Source: Panagrolaimus kolymaensis
Taxonomy: Eukaryota > Nematoda > Chromadorea > Rhabditida > Panagrolaimidae
Direction: 5' to 3'
Assembly (NCBI GenBank): GCA_028622995.1
Contig: JAJQJQ010000027.1
Coordinates: 2,046,001 to 2,110,000 of the forward strand
DNA: 64,000 nt
In this document: positions 47,101 to 59,000 of the stretch, piece by piece
Position numbering within the stretch: position 1 is the first letter of the stretch
Layout of the letters: each line of letters begins with the position of its first letter
Translations under genes and position numbers: made by a program
Notes under the pieces: model-generated
Databases searched by the model: none
What the model was told of the DNA's origin: nothing
Seen by the model: only the letters and a program-made list of their open reading frames with translations

Positions 47101-50100
47101 TAAGCAACAAGGGAAGGCCATAAATAGAATGAGGAAAAAAGTGAATAATTTTTTAGTCTACCCAGTTATAAGTCAAAGGGCGCAGAAATATATTATTTTT
47201 TTGGGAATTAACACATCACTCTATCATTTTGAAGATGCAATTCTCTCTAAATTTAATTATTCAAATACCTTGGTCCGTCATAAAATGAACTTGGTAAAAC
47301 ATAAATACTTCCTGGTAATTTGTCATCCTTTCATGCTTTTTATTGAATCCTAAATGCACATCAGTAAATAATTAGCGGCTTTGATTTTGTCTTGGTTAAA
47401 TCTCAAATAATTCAATCGATCATTTTCGGTTTTTGCGCTTGAAATAAATGTTGTAAGAAAAGCATTCCACCATAATGCAATAAGCCATTCGCCTTTTCAT
47501 CTCTTACATGATATTTATAAGCGTGATATTCTCGTTTACTCATTTTTTGTGAATTTGGATTCTTTGGATATTTCTTTTTGGTAAATTCATATAAATCTCA
47601 TTTTCCCTATGTATAAAACACTGGATAAACTAAAGGTCTGTCGTATTATCACCATCTTTTAAATATTTTTGAATTCATCATCAATATTCCTTTTTATAAT
47701 AACAATATAAATCTTCTTTGAATATTTCTTTATTTTGACCTTAAACCATTGCTACTTCAGTGGCAACAACTGCACCATAATTCCTTTTTGCATTAGGTTT
47801 ATATTAACAGAAACTGGTTTTAAATCCTGAATGGGGTCATTATTTTCTCTTTTTCAGCTTTATCTCTTTCAATTGTTTTCTTTACCATTACAAAACTTTG
47901 CACATTAACATTATATTCCCTCATAGTTTTATCAATCGTTTTCATTAAATTTCCATCCAAATTCGCTTCCTGCTTAGCAGGAGTATTTATTCTTTGTTTT
48001 GTTGCTTCATCACTGTCAAGAATATAAAGTTATCGTCAAATGCATTGGCTTGTTACTTGAATCAAAAGTTCGACTCGTTATGTGCAAAACTCTTCCTTGA
48101 TGTTTTAATGCTAGTATGCATGGAAAAATGTTTTGACTGACCACAACTATGGCTCTTGATATAATCACGAATATTAGCATGAAAGTTTTAAACTAAACTT
48201 TTATCCTTATGCTTTTTCATAACCATTTATAAATCTTTGGGGTAATCATCAACTAATGAATCTAGAATTATTTTACCTAGTCGACAACATGGATTACAGA
48301 TTCCATTTGTTTGCCGTTTTTCTTGTTTAAAATGTTCGGCTTCACAAATGAGAACAAATTTAATCCTTTCACCTATTAAATAAGGTTAACATTTTTATAA
48401 CAAGCTCCAACTCTTTTGACAAAAGGTTTTACAATTTTAGGCACACATCGCCTTTTATAGTTAACAATATTCAATGCTTGTTTGAGTTCAATTTTTTGTA
48501 ATTTCCTTAAATCTGCTATACGCTATTCCATCTTTCACGTTTTTCTCCATTTGTTTCATTTTCACGACGAAGCCGCATCATCACAGCATTTTGATATTTA
48601 AGATTATTTTTTGTTCTTTAAAATAAACTTTGTTTCGAGAGCTTAATCAATTCATTACTTCTATTATTATTTTCAGGTGCTAATAATAATCTTTTTTCCT
48701 TGCTACTTCTCGTTTTCTTAGCATTTCATTCAATTTTACCGCTGCATTCATTTTTGATTAGTTGCAATCATTTTTTATTATTTCAGATTATCTGTCATAC
48801 TATTGATTTTTTATAAGCATTCTACAGACTCTTTTTTTCAAAATCTTTATTGTCAATATCCATTGGTTTATTTTCAACAGCAGTTGCAATGGTTTGAGTA
48901 TTTTGTTGATTTAAGTCTTGTTCAGTTTTAATCATTTTTGATGTTACAATTATGTTATCTTCATGGCACTTTCTTTTATTAGTTTTTCAAACTGACGTTG
49001 CATTGGCAGTATCGAGGTTAATATTAATATCTTCAATAACGAAACTTTCTTTGGAATCGTCAGGACGAATTATAATCGTAGAAATATAATAATTATAAAT
49101 ATTTCCTCTCCATGTAACAATTTCTAAATCTTCGATATTAAAACTTTTATTATTAAAAATTTTTTCTGGAGGCATACAAATTAATTGTCGACAATTATAC
49201 CATTCATTTTGTTTTTTATATGAGCTATATGGTGCATTTTAAATTACGCATTCTCCACCTGTTAATAAACGACAAAGAAATAATAACTTTTCAGGTTAAG
49301 ATTTGAGTGTAATGTACAATAGTACTTACATATTTTTGTACTTTTTGTTAAAATGGCTAAAACCCAGTGTTGTTGACTGATGTTTACTGGAATAGATTTT
49401 TCTTAAGTTTCACTGTATTAATTAGTAATCGTTGAGCTTCATTTCTCACTTATTTTAAATGTTTAGCTCCACCATTCGATGGATATTCAATTGTGTGAAA
49501 TGAAATCCTAAACAAAATGCGCTTACTAAAAGTCTATCATCATGGCCATCGATAACATCTCTGTTCATAATAATAACAATTGTTTCATCATTAATCTATT
49601 GAATATTTTTTATTTTGTTCATTGCTTATAATGTCATTGGTTCTTTATCTTGCTCAACTTTAACTTCAGCAATCACATTATCATCGCTCTTTTTATTTTG
49701 TTAAATATTATTAAAAATATCTCCTAAATACTCTTTTGAATCTACAAAATCATTTGCATGTTTTTCGATTTATGGCCAATCATTTAAGATTCCATTAAAA
49801 GCGAGGAGAATTACTTTAACTCAAGCTTTTTCTTTAAGTGCAAGAAATGTCACAAAAAACCTATTTTCACCGTTAAAACATATTTCTTCTGCCATTCGAC
49901 AAATGTAAACTTCAAAATTGTATCCATTAAGCTGCATATTTACAGTATCATATTTGTGTTCATATTCGAAACGCATATTCACATAACCTTCAACAATCAT
50001 TTTTAAGTGTTCATAAACTGGCGCAAAATTCCAATGCAAGCTATCATAAAGTTTTATAGTAACAAGTTTTAAAAGTATTAAATACCAATATCTTTTTTCG

Positions 50101-52817
50101 CATACTGGAACCATAAGTATTTGAAAGTCGAGCTTGAAAACTCTTAAAGACAAAAATGGATTAAATTAAGGCTAAGTTTATAAGAAAGCACAATAAAATT
50201 GTGGCGAAACATTGGCTTTTCTAATGCCTTTCATTGATCCATGTTCTGCATAAGCAATTTTTTTTTATCATTCCTCATTTTCCTTGAAAAGAGCTACCTT
50301 TAATTGGTAAACACAAAAAAAAAATGAGTGAGTGGAAAGAAAGTAAAAACTATTCCACCCCGACCTAACAAAGCCGGAAGAAATCAGGTCGCTCTCAGGT
50401 ACAAAAGCCCCTTACTTTCTCCCTGTTTTCTGTTGGCTACTGCATGTAGTTTACCTGATTTCCTCAGATTTTACCTGATTTCTTTCGTTTACCTGACGCT
50501 TACCTGAATAAATCAAGGAATTTACCTGAAACTTTCAGCCTACTGCGATTCACCTTATTACTACCTGATTTTGTCAGAATTTGACCTGATTTCTTCTAGA
50601 TTTTGTCGTTTACCTGATTTCTTCCGGCTTTGTTAGGTCGGGACATTGGTCGTATTGTTTGCACCAACAAAATAATATTATTAGCCATACTTAAATTTTT
50701 AAAGAGAAAAAATTGGTTTAAAAGCATTTTTTTTGTTCGGAAAAAACGATCATCTGCCGAAAAGAGTAAAAAAGCGCAATATTTTTTAATAGATTGTACA
50801 TATTTTTAAGTTAAAAGAATATAAAAAGTTACAAAATAAATTACTTATTTTAGTTGCTAAAACTTTCAATAAATTGTCCCTTTCTCTTCCTTGGGAAGCA
50901 ATCAATAATAGTAAACCAGAATTGAGCTTTGAAAACATTATCGAAAAAGAACGTTTTTCGATATCAGTAAGTTTTTCTAAAAACCAAGTTATAAGTATTT
51001 TTAGAGTCACTACGAAATCCCTGGTGATCAAAGTCATGGTTCACAATTAGATTGTGCAAGTGAATCAAATCAAAGCCAAGATTATTATGACTGATTTTAA
51101 GCGTAAACTAATGTTGACAACTTGAGCTTTTTTATCTCCTTCTTTTTAAAAATTGTTATATCAATAAAGGGTAAGGTAAAACTGTTAACGATAATAAAAA
51201 TTTTCCTAACAAATAAGTCAAATGCGTCTTTTACCTTAGCAAGTTCAAACTTTTCATGAAGCAGCTCGTAAAGATAAACCATAAGCAACTTAAATTATTG
51301 AAATTGAGGTTCCCCAATTGGATATGATAAATAGATTTGCTGAAGTATTTGCATATTTATCAGTTCAAGAAGCTCATACTCCTCCTAAAGATGAAATTAT
51401 TCTTAATGAACTCGCAGAAGCTCTTACACCAAAGGCATATTAAATGTTTTGTATTTTCATTGTCATTTAATTATGATCATGTCTTTTAACTTTTTTTAGT
51501 ATTACTTTAAATATGTGACATTTGTTATAAAAATATAAATAAAATTTGAATAAAAATCAGTTGAAAAGCTAAAAAAATAAAATATCGCGAACTTGCACAA
51601 TTTTTTTACGGTCTCGACGCGAAAACAAACATCGCGACTTCGCGACGTCGCGAACTTTCACAAAAGCCAATTAATAAATATGAAAATATTTCGCTTCGAG
51701 AACAGGGTCCGGCGAGACCATGAATTTTACTGATCGAGACCGAGACTCGAGACTCGAGACTCATTTTTTTTTCACCGAGACCGAGACTCGAGACTCGATA
51801 CTCCCATTTTTTTTTTCGAGATCGAGACTCGAGACTCGATATTCAAATTTTTTTAATCGAGACCGAGACTCGAGACTATTTTTTCTATTTTTATACAAAA
51901 AAAATTTTTTTAAAATAAAAATTTGACCAAAAAGTTAGGTCAAATCATCTTTTTTAGCTATTTTTTAGGCCTTTAGCTTTATTTTCCATCGATCCAATAC
52001 TAAAATATTCGAAAAATGACTTAAAAAATTTATTAATATTCGATAAAAATTTGTCGAGACCAAGACCAAGAGTCTCGATTTCAAATTTTTTTAATCGAGA
52101 CCAAGACCGAGACTCTCGATATCATATTTTTTTTTATCGAGACCGAGACTCGAGACTTTGGTCTCGAAAAAATCGACCGATACTCGAGACTTCGAGACCG
52201 AGAGTCTCGGTATCGCCGGACCCTGTTCGAGAACCAAAAGAATCAAATTTTTTAATTTGGAACCCAAAAGTTATTAAAAACTTAAAGTTGTAAAACATAA
52301 AAGCGCAAAAAAAGTTGGTTAAAAGATACAAAAGAAGCTTTTAGAATCCCAAATAGTTACAAAAAAAAATATCCTTTATAAAGTTTAGCTTTAAAAATCA
52401 CAGAATCATGACCATAAAAATGATATCGATTTTTTATATTTCTTTCAATATTAATTTTTTTCCGGTCATCTTTAATTCCTCAAAATTTCCAAAGACTTAC
52501 CATATAGCGAAAGGGCCAACTTCCACGATAGCTGGTTTCTCACCAAAAAATGTAATCCTATCAACATTGGTGACATTATAAATATAAAAATTCATTAATG
52601 TTTTTATTGGGGGCTTCGACCATAAAAATGTTGTTTTCGAAAGTTGTCCATCTTCACCTTGAGAAAGTTTTAATTGTGAATGAACAATGGCAGTAAAAAT
52701 AGATGGAAATCCAATCCAAAGGAAAATTGATATAATTAAAATTAAAACTCCTAAAATCCAAAATGCAAATGCACATTTATTTGGTTTTTTCGTGGAAATT
52801 TTTAACACATTTTTCAT
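41146..52817 (-). CDS. CD36-family scavenger receptor class B with giant first intron
   Basis: Exons, 5' to 3': 52501-52817, 44032-44283, 43347-43521, 43069-43289, 42187-42649 and 41146-41442, all in phase (574 aa). The topology is that of the family: a short cytosolic N-terminus, a TM helix (FWILGVLILIISIFLW), a large glycosylated ectodomain and a second TM near the C-terminus (IIPLIIFWVKIVTAFVAILL) with a short basic tail. Family landmarks are FYIYNVTNVDR, VEVGPFAI, the NEDQTQVWYKNYKGYIFD strand, YNNTNDEEYWIDTGKSD, RMINGSDSGTFQHP, the QLFMSFLCRS bend and the Cys-rich CHPCCNGTFYNG region. These proteins bind lipids, lipoproteins or modified self and sometimes transport cholesterol. Intron 1 (44284-52500) is 8.2 kb, almost all transposon, yet the phase match (TG|G) across it is exact. 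The other introns are mostly short. Confidence 0.85.
44385..44551 (+). repeat. Left terminal inverted repeat of the 7.3-kb element
   Basis: Inverted match to 51502-51668 with about one mismatch over 167 bp (ATTACAAATG against ATAACAAATG). It begins with a CG-rich palindromic stretch, CGCGACGTCGCG, unusual in this AT-rich DNA. Confidence 0.85.
45615..46002. mobile_element. Foldback hAT-like element, TTCGG-rich
   Basis: An almost perfect inverted repeat: both arms of about 170-180 bp pair around a loop of about 30 bp near 45805. The ends are CAGCGCTGGCGGTTCGG and its inverse, flanked by GTTGCATA at 45607-45614 and 46003-46010 (8-bp duplication). The terminal parts are repeats of TTCGGTTTT. It has no gene of its own and was inserted into the larger element. 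Confidence 0.85.
47350..48340 (-). pseudogene. Decayed Helitron replicase N-terminal (Helitron_like_N) region
   Basis: Switching frames, conserved pieces appear in the order known for the domain. They are CNPCCRLGKI with LDSLVDDYPKDL (near 48300), then FHANIRDYIKSHSCGQSKHF (near 48170), DSDEATKQRINTPAKQE (near 48010), and DKTMREYNVNVQSFVMVKK (near 47920). KREYHAYKYHVRDEKAN with GLLHYGGMLFLQHLF (near 47510) and ENDRLNYLRFNQDKIKAANY (near 47400) complete the series. Several frameshifts and stops separate them, so no protein can be made. The HUH nuclease and helicase parts were not recognised downstream. Finding a rolling-circle replicase relic inside an element with terminal inverted repeats implies a nested or captured origin. 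Confidence 0.68.
50358..50642. mobile_element. MITE filled with an ACCTGATTTC motif
   Basis: The termini CCCGACCTAACAAAGCCGGA and its inverse extend to about 30 bp and continue into the interior motif. The interior repeats TTACCTGATTTC-like units in one orientation at least six times. No target duplication is evident at the edges, so the superfamily is open. It lies inside the 7.3-kb element. Confidence 0.7.
51502..51668 (-). repeat. Right terminal inverted repeat of the 7.3-kb element
   Basis: Inverse copy of 44385-44551. It is followed directly by the AATTAATAA target duplication. Confidence 0.85.
51703..52225. mobile_element. hAT-like MITE filled with a CGAGAC(T) motif
   Basis: The ends CAGGGTCCGGCGA and TCGCCGGACCCTG are flanked by the 8-bp duplication TTCGAGAA (51695-51702 and 52226-52233), a textbook hAT arrangement. 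The interior consists of blocks of CGAGACCGAGACTCGAGACT-type repeats separated by short T-runs, around an AT-rich centre. No transposase is present. It lies in the same CD36 intron, 34 bp beyond the large element. Confidence 0.87.
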
Positions 52818-55800
52818 TTTCGTCGTTTTTGATCTTTGCAAAAAAAAATAAAAATATGGAAAGTAAAGTGAAGAACCAAGGTCAAAGAATTATCAAAGCT
52901 AATAACTAACGATTTGTAGGAAGCAGAAAAAACATGAATAAAATCGGGTGATTTATATGTGTCTCTACATAACATATAATTAAGATAAGAATAATTTTGA
53001 TAGCATAAGAAAATGAAAACGCATAGTTAGCTGCTTCTGCAATAAAAAAGAAGAAAGAAAAAAAGATGCAAGTTTGCTGCAAAAAAATATGCAGCAATAA
53101 AAGATTTTTTCGCTTAAAGATTATGCGTAATCGAAAGAAAGTTGAAATAGACACAGATGGCTTAACATATAGTGTTTGTAAACAAAAAACAGCAACTAAA
53201 AATTCATCAATAATTTCGAAAGAGTTATTTACAACAAAAACTTTTATAATTTTTTTTTGCAAATTTGAAAAATGCATAAACCTTTTGAGGAAATGTTGAT
53301 GTCATTGATCAGCTCTCTTTTCTAATTTTCTTTTTTAAATTGATAGTTGTGTGTAATTCTTTAGCTTAATAAAATTGCTTTATTGTTACCAAGTTTTACC
53401 TTTTTATACTTTTTTTATTGCTTCCTTGATCAATAGCGAGGTTTTTTAAACAATATTCCAAAACAATGGATAGAGTTTTAAAACTTTTAATTTGTTAACA
53501 ATTATCGCATAAATATAGTTTCTTTATTTTATCTTTAAATTTATAGAAAAAGTAAAAAATAAAAATAAAATATTCACAAAACAATATATAAAAAGACTTT
53601 TTTGAAAAAAATGAAAATTTTAAATGCGACAGACAACTTACATTGACTTAAACAAGAAAAAAAACATTATTGATTTTTGCTAAAGCATTCTAGCCGCTGT
53701 GTGCTTTTAAAACCTTTTTAAGTGTCCTTGAACCAACAAATAAGTGGGTAAGATTTTTTTGTTTGTCCAATACAGCTGTGTGTCCTTTAACTCAAAGTAA
53801 AGGAGTCGACGAGGCTCAACATCTTTCAATGTCGTTTTTTTATTACATAATTCAAGAAAAAAAGAAGGATTTGGATAAGAACTTTTGAATTTTATTTTTT
53901 TCAGAAAAGCCAAGCTTTGATAAAAGCAATAATCCGAGGGGAATTTTTTTTTTGTCATTGAAAAATGTGCAACAGGCAAGAAAAGAAAGTAAAAAAAAGT
54001 TGGGCGAAGAAATCTATTTCAAATATCCAAGAGTTTTTTTAGAAAACAAAAAGCAAGATTATAATTAAATAAATTGTGGTCATTAATTTATCAATAATTA
54101 AAGCAATTTCTTCAAATTTGGCTAATACAGTAATAACTGGGCCACTGACAGCATGAAAAGAACCAAAACCTATCAATTTATAGCAACACTATTAAGAAGT
54201 GAACGAGCAATAATGCTATGAGATTCATATCGAAATGCTGTTTAAATTTTTCTCATTCTTACTTTGAATGTGAAATATTTCAGCTTATTGACGCATTTTG
54301 TTGTAATCTCTTAGTATTGTTTATATGTATATTTTTAAAAGCTAAATTCTACCTTGTAAAATCGAAGAACCGAAAAGTAAAAAAATAAAAATAAAAATAT
54401 TCAAAAAAACCCGCAATATGAATGCAGATGAAAATGAATGGAAAAGAAAAGAGAAAGAAAATGGACACAAAATTTTTTTTCGCGACTTGCAACATTGTTT
54501 ATATTTAATAAGATTTGTTTTTTTTAGTAAACAAATAGTCATAAATATAGACAAAAGTAAATAGATAGGAAAAAAAAGAAAGGAAAACAGACATTTGGAT
54601 AGCTATTGCGCGCTAGAAAGCAAAAAGTAATAAAAATATGCGAAAAAAAGAGAAAAAATATTTTACAACAAAATGCTTTTTTTTCTTAAACCCCACATTT
54701 TTATGATTATCCCTTTTACGATCTTCGGTGGCAAAATGAAGTCGAAGTTTTACCTAAAATAAATAATATGGACTTCGATAATGCTGCATGACACTCTTTA
54801 TTGCCCACCACCATATTTGAAATAAGATAGGGTAAAAAAAATGTTTTTTCTTTTAATAACTTTCATGTTGCATCCTGATGAACTACTTTTATCATATTAC
54901 AGAATTCCTGAACATTACTATTTATTGTGTGCTTTATATTTTTATATTTACTTATTCTCAAAGATTGATCATTTCTTTGCAAAGCAATTCAATTTTTCTT
55001 GTGTCAAGAAAAACACCTTTTTTGCTTTGGTAACAAACCAACAAATTTTAAAAATTATACTAATTCGTAATCGATAACAAGCAAGCGTGGCGTCTTTTAG
55101 AAATCGATGGAAAAAGCAAAAAAAATATTAAAATAAAATATTCACAAAATAATTCAAAAAGATTTTTAAAAAAAATTAAAATTGCGTTCACCAACTTTCA
55201 AGCAGAAAAATACTAAAAATTATTTATATACACTTACACAGCCAGCCCGAAGCGCTCTTTTAAAAATATTTACAATTTGTTCGTTCATTTTTTTTTTGTT
55301 TTATTTTTCTTTTCATCTATGGTTATTGATTTTATTTTTGGCGCGATCTTTTCTTTTTTTAGACATTTGGATTTTTTTAATGAAAAAGCTTGCTTTTTTT
55401 TGTTGGTTTTAAAAACTGCTCTTTTTTTCTTCTTTTTTTATAAGTAAAAAAGCATTTAGTGTGTTTTTTTTTGAAACCTTCAACATATTGATTTTATGCC
55501 GCCAGCTTTTTTTTTGCTGGCTTACTTTTTTTCTTCCTTTTTCTTCACAATGAATTTTATTGAAGAAAATTTGTATTTTTTTTTGCTTTTCATATTTTTT
55601 TGAATATTTTACCATAGATAAATCTTTTTTCTTTTTGTTTTTCATTTTGACTTTTATGAAAGACTTTCTAACAAATTTTAGGATTGTTAGGATGGTGTTT
55701 TAAAAATGTTTCAAAAAAAGAAATATGTGCGTCGTTTTCTTTATTTTTTAAGGTTTGCTATTACAGCCGCCCATCTTGGGTTCCAGATCAAAAAGGATAA

Positions 55801-56113
55801 AAGATTATTTTAATGTTATAAATTACAAGTTGTATTGAAAGTTTTGTTTTTCCTAGAATTTCTACATTTCTTTATAAACTAAAAAACAATGGATTAAAGT
55901 ATCCAATTTTATTATGAAAAAATGTGGTTAATGGCTATTCTTAGTATTTCACTCACCAATAAAAAAATCGGTTAATTTGCCATCAACCAATTCTAATTAA
56001 AATTCCTTAAATAATGACGGAAATAATTGTAAACAAAATTTGCAAATTTTATTTATTTATTGTATTTTTACAAACAAAACAAATGAAATCTATCTGATTA
56101 TTTAAAAATAAAT
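52818..56113. other. 3.3-kb gene-free region
   Basis: The longest stretch without an accepted gene outside the transposons. It lies between the CD36-family start and the 3' end of the acetylcholine receptor gene, both on the minus strand. Several Lys/Phe/Ser-rich open frames exist but none has a domain, a plausible start context or compatible splice sites. It should contain the CD36-gene promoter near its left end. No tRNA-like or repeat structure was seen. Confidence 0.5.
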
Positions 56114-58453
56114 TTAAATTTGTCCTCCACTTTTATATAATTGAATTAGCCGACTTAAAACGGTTCTTTGATCAACATGGTCCAACACATATGGAGAGCT
56201 TGCAAGAATTCCAACTGTGCCACCAATAGTAATTCCAAAAAATACGTATAATAGCAAACGATCGATAACCATTGCAACATATTTCCAATCATCTCGATAC
56301 ATTTTATATTCTTCATCTCTTTTTAAATGATCTGTAATATATTCAATTGCATCTATAGCTTGAATTGCCTCAGGCGAAAGTGGATAAAATGCGCTTGTCG
56401 AAGGACAAGTTTGAGCATCTTGAGCTGTGAGTTCACTAAATGGAATTGTGCCACTAAAAAATAAAGAATAATTTAAAGTATTTGGATAATTTTTGGAAAT
56501 AAAAAAATTTCATTTTACTTTGCATGATCAGATGAAGGACAAAGTGGATGATGATGGGCGGGATTGATGCTACTGAAATCCCCCACTCCCGGCAAATTCA
56601 TTGTTTTACTTTTTCGTTGTTGACGTTGTTGTTGTTTGGTTTTTAATTCAGCTGCTTGACGCATCTTTTGTTTTGGTCGCTTCATGCAAAAAAGTTTTGG
56701 AAGAATCTAAAGAAAATTATGTGTAAAATATTTAAAATCAAAGTTTATCCAAATTTTTGATAATAAAAAAAGAGTTGAAAATTTGGAAGCTTTTAAGATA
56801 AGTTCTACGAGCGCTATTTTTTCACCTACCCATCATACTGATAATTTTTTGGGTTTTTATTACTAATTTAAAAAAAAAGACTCTAACTTACTGTGAGAAA
56901 AACAGTATGAACCCATTTAGGCATTCGATGGGTCGTGGGTCCTCGAAAGAATACATTAATAATAATGGTTGTAACCAAAATTGTGATAACATTCAATACA
57001 AATGTTAATAATAAATATTTGGCCATTAAAGGAATCGTCGAACTTGTGGGAGGCAAAATTTTTGAAATCAGCAATAAAAACACAACAATCGAAAGTAAAA
57101 CCATAGTTGTGAGAGTAATTTTTTCGCCTGAAGCTGGTGGCAAGAAAAATACAGCCATGGATAAAAATGCCATTAATACAGTGGGAATAATTAAAACAAC
57201 CGTGTAAAATAAAGTTTTTCGACGAATTCGAAGTTGAAATTCAATTCGGGATCGTTTATTTACAAGGGAAGCTGGAGCATCCATTACATCCCAAATGGAT
57301 GATGGAGCATATTCACTCAAATCTATCCATTCAGCTTGTTCAAATTCAAGTTTTATTTCATTTTCATTATATGTCCAACTTCCAAATATCTGAAATTTAG
57401 AGGTTTTAAAAAATATTGTTAACTTAATAATAAATTTAAATATTTTTAGCATTTTTGGTCTCTTCACGAATTCCTAAAAAAAACAAAACTCTTGTTTCTC
57501 CTTCCTTGTTTTTTAAAAAAAATTTTCTTAAATGATAAAGTTATATTAAAAATCGCTAAAAATTACAAAAAAATTTAAAGTTTTTGAAGCACAGCTTTTA
57601 TAGTAACCTTTTCTTTTTTCGTTGTGAGAAAGAAAATCTTTAAAAAATTTTTTTTTGAATTTTTTTCTTCTTTATATTCTTGGAATCTGCTATTTTAGGA
57701 TTGTACTTACCAAATGACAAGTTTGTTCATCAAAAGGAAAAAATTCAACATCAATAATGCATGAACTTTTGTAAATTGCTGGTGGAACCCTAAAAACAGA
57801 CAAATATCATCTTTTAAAACCATGAAAACTATAAAGTTTGTTTACCAAAGCATATCGCCTCGATGGTTTATAACCACGTTACACATAAATGAAACTTCAT
57901 AATTTCCATCAGCATTATTAAATAAAACAATATCAGGAAGCCAAACTTTATCGGGAGAAACTCGAATTTCTTTAATGTTTCCATAATTCGTAGGATTCCA
58001 TGCCATTTGGAAGTCTTTCCATTTCTGTAAAAATTTTAAAAGGTAGAAAGATTTTCAAGCTTTGGCATTTTTTTACGAAAAGAAAATATGCTAAAATTTT
58101 ACCAAAGTTAACCAAATATTTGTATGCATAATTTGATCCTTTTCATCCACGCTAATCAACAACACCAGTTGCAAAGCAATTCTAACAATAATTGGTGTAT
58201 CACTAATATTTTTAACTGGTTGAATCAGTTGATTATAGCCTTTAAAAATATCAACCATGAGTCGTTCCTCATCATCCGAGGCATGAATATAGGCTGAAAA
58301 AACAAACAAAAAAATTTCACTTTAACAAATAAATTTTAAAGCATGAAATAAAAAAAAGCATATTTTGTGGAGAAAAACTTTAAATCGGCTTTAAAGAAGC
58401 TTACCAATCAAAAATAAAAATAAAAAACTAATAAATAAAATTATTCTAGCCAT
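56114..58453 (-). CDS. Nicotinic acetylcholine receptor subunit, non-alpha (UNC-29/LEV-1/ACR-2-like)
   Basis: Exons 58405-58453, 58103-58293, 57846-58024, 57711-57789, 56892-57389, 56519-56706 and 56114-56453 join in phase (507 aa). It has a signal peptide ([17 protein letters not shown]). The ligand-binding domain has [27 protein letters not shown] and a Cys-loop, [15 protein letters not shown]. The region expected to carry the paired cysteines of alpha subunits reads [19 protein letters not shown], so it is non-alpha. TM1-TM3 contain [20 protein letters not shown], the channel-lining [20 protein letters not shown], and [19 protein letters not shown]. The cytoplasmic loop is short and Gln/Lys-rich; TM4 is [20 protein letters not shown]. 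It closely resembles the levamisole-receptor non-alpha group, a structural partner for alpha subunits at body muscle. Which member it is cannot be decided by eye. Confidence 0.9.
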
Positions 58454-59000
58454 TGTTTTGTTTTTTTCTGCACTAGAAAAAACGATTAAACAAAAAACAA
58501 AAACCAAAGTTTTTATAAATATAAAAGAAAATATTTTTTTAGTTAAATAAAGTCCAACTTTTATTTCTCCATCAAAAAAATCAATAGCAAGCAAAAAAAG
58601 CAGAAAAGCAAGGTTCGACGATAGCAAACTTGAGAAAAAGAAAAAAAAGCAAAGGTGCCAGTTGCTTGCTTTTGGAACTCAACAGCTGTAAGCCGCCGCC
58701 GCTGGCCGATAGCAGGCTTTGGAAAAAAAATTTGAGATTATTGATTTCCTTTCTCCTCGAATGACCCCCAATTTTTTTTGTTTTTTTCTGTGTTTGTCGA
58801 AAAATTATATGAAACCGATTAAAATTATCATACACAAATTTTTATTTAACTAAAATAGTGTAATTTAAAATTATGGCAAAAATAATAATGACAAGCTAAA
58901 ATTTAAAAAAAGAGACTAAAATAAATTCAAATTTTTTTTTGAACCATGGCCCCAGGATTCTAAGCTTGTAAAATTTTGGCCATTGACTTTTTGAGGCTTC
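58454..59000. other. Spacer between receptor subunit and dehydrogenase
   Basis: 546 bp on the upstream side of the acetylcholine receptor gene. It contains one GC-richer patch, CCGCCGCCGCTGGCC, near 58.69 kb and otherwise A/T tracts. No gene. Confidence 0.4.

Larger units (their letters stand above)
44385..51668. mobile_element. 7.3-kb composite element with 167-bp terminal inverted repeats
   Basis: The outer ends start GGCTTTTGTGAAAGTTCGCG and are inverted copies. The element is flanked by AATTAATAA at 44376-44384 and 51669-51677, a 9-bp duplication (8 if an A is given to the element). Long inverted repeats with a 9-bp duplication are typical of Mutator-like elements, but an 8-bp reading would allow hAT. 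The interior has no intact gene. It contains a decayed Helitron-type replicase region (about 47350-48340, minus), a nested foldback (45615-46002), another MITE (50358-50642), and several unassigned broken frames (46020-46390 plus; 48987-49175 and 49821-50153 minus). It sits in intron 1 of the CD36-family gene. Confidence 0.8.

Noticed and set aside
44385..51668. Maverick/Polinton as identity of the large element
   Set aside because: Length is about half the usual, the duplication is 9 rather than 6 bp, and no polymerase, integrase or capsid gene was recognised.
53066..53299. Open frame of 77 codons with several cysteines
   Set aside because: No signal peptide, domain or splice context; cysteine spacing irregular; probably chance.
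54342..55645. Several basic or Phe-rich open frames
   Set aside because: A-tract or T-tract translations with no protein features; opposing frames overlap.
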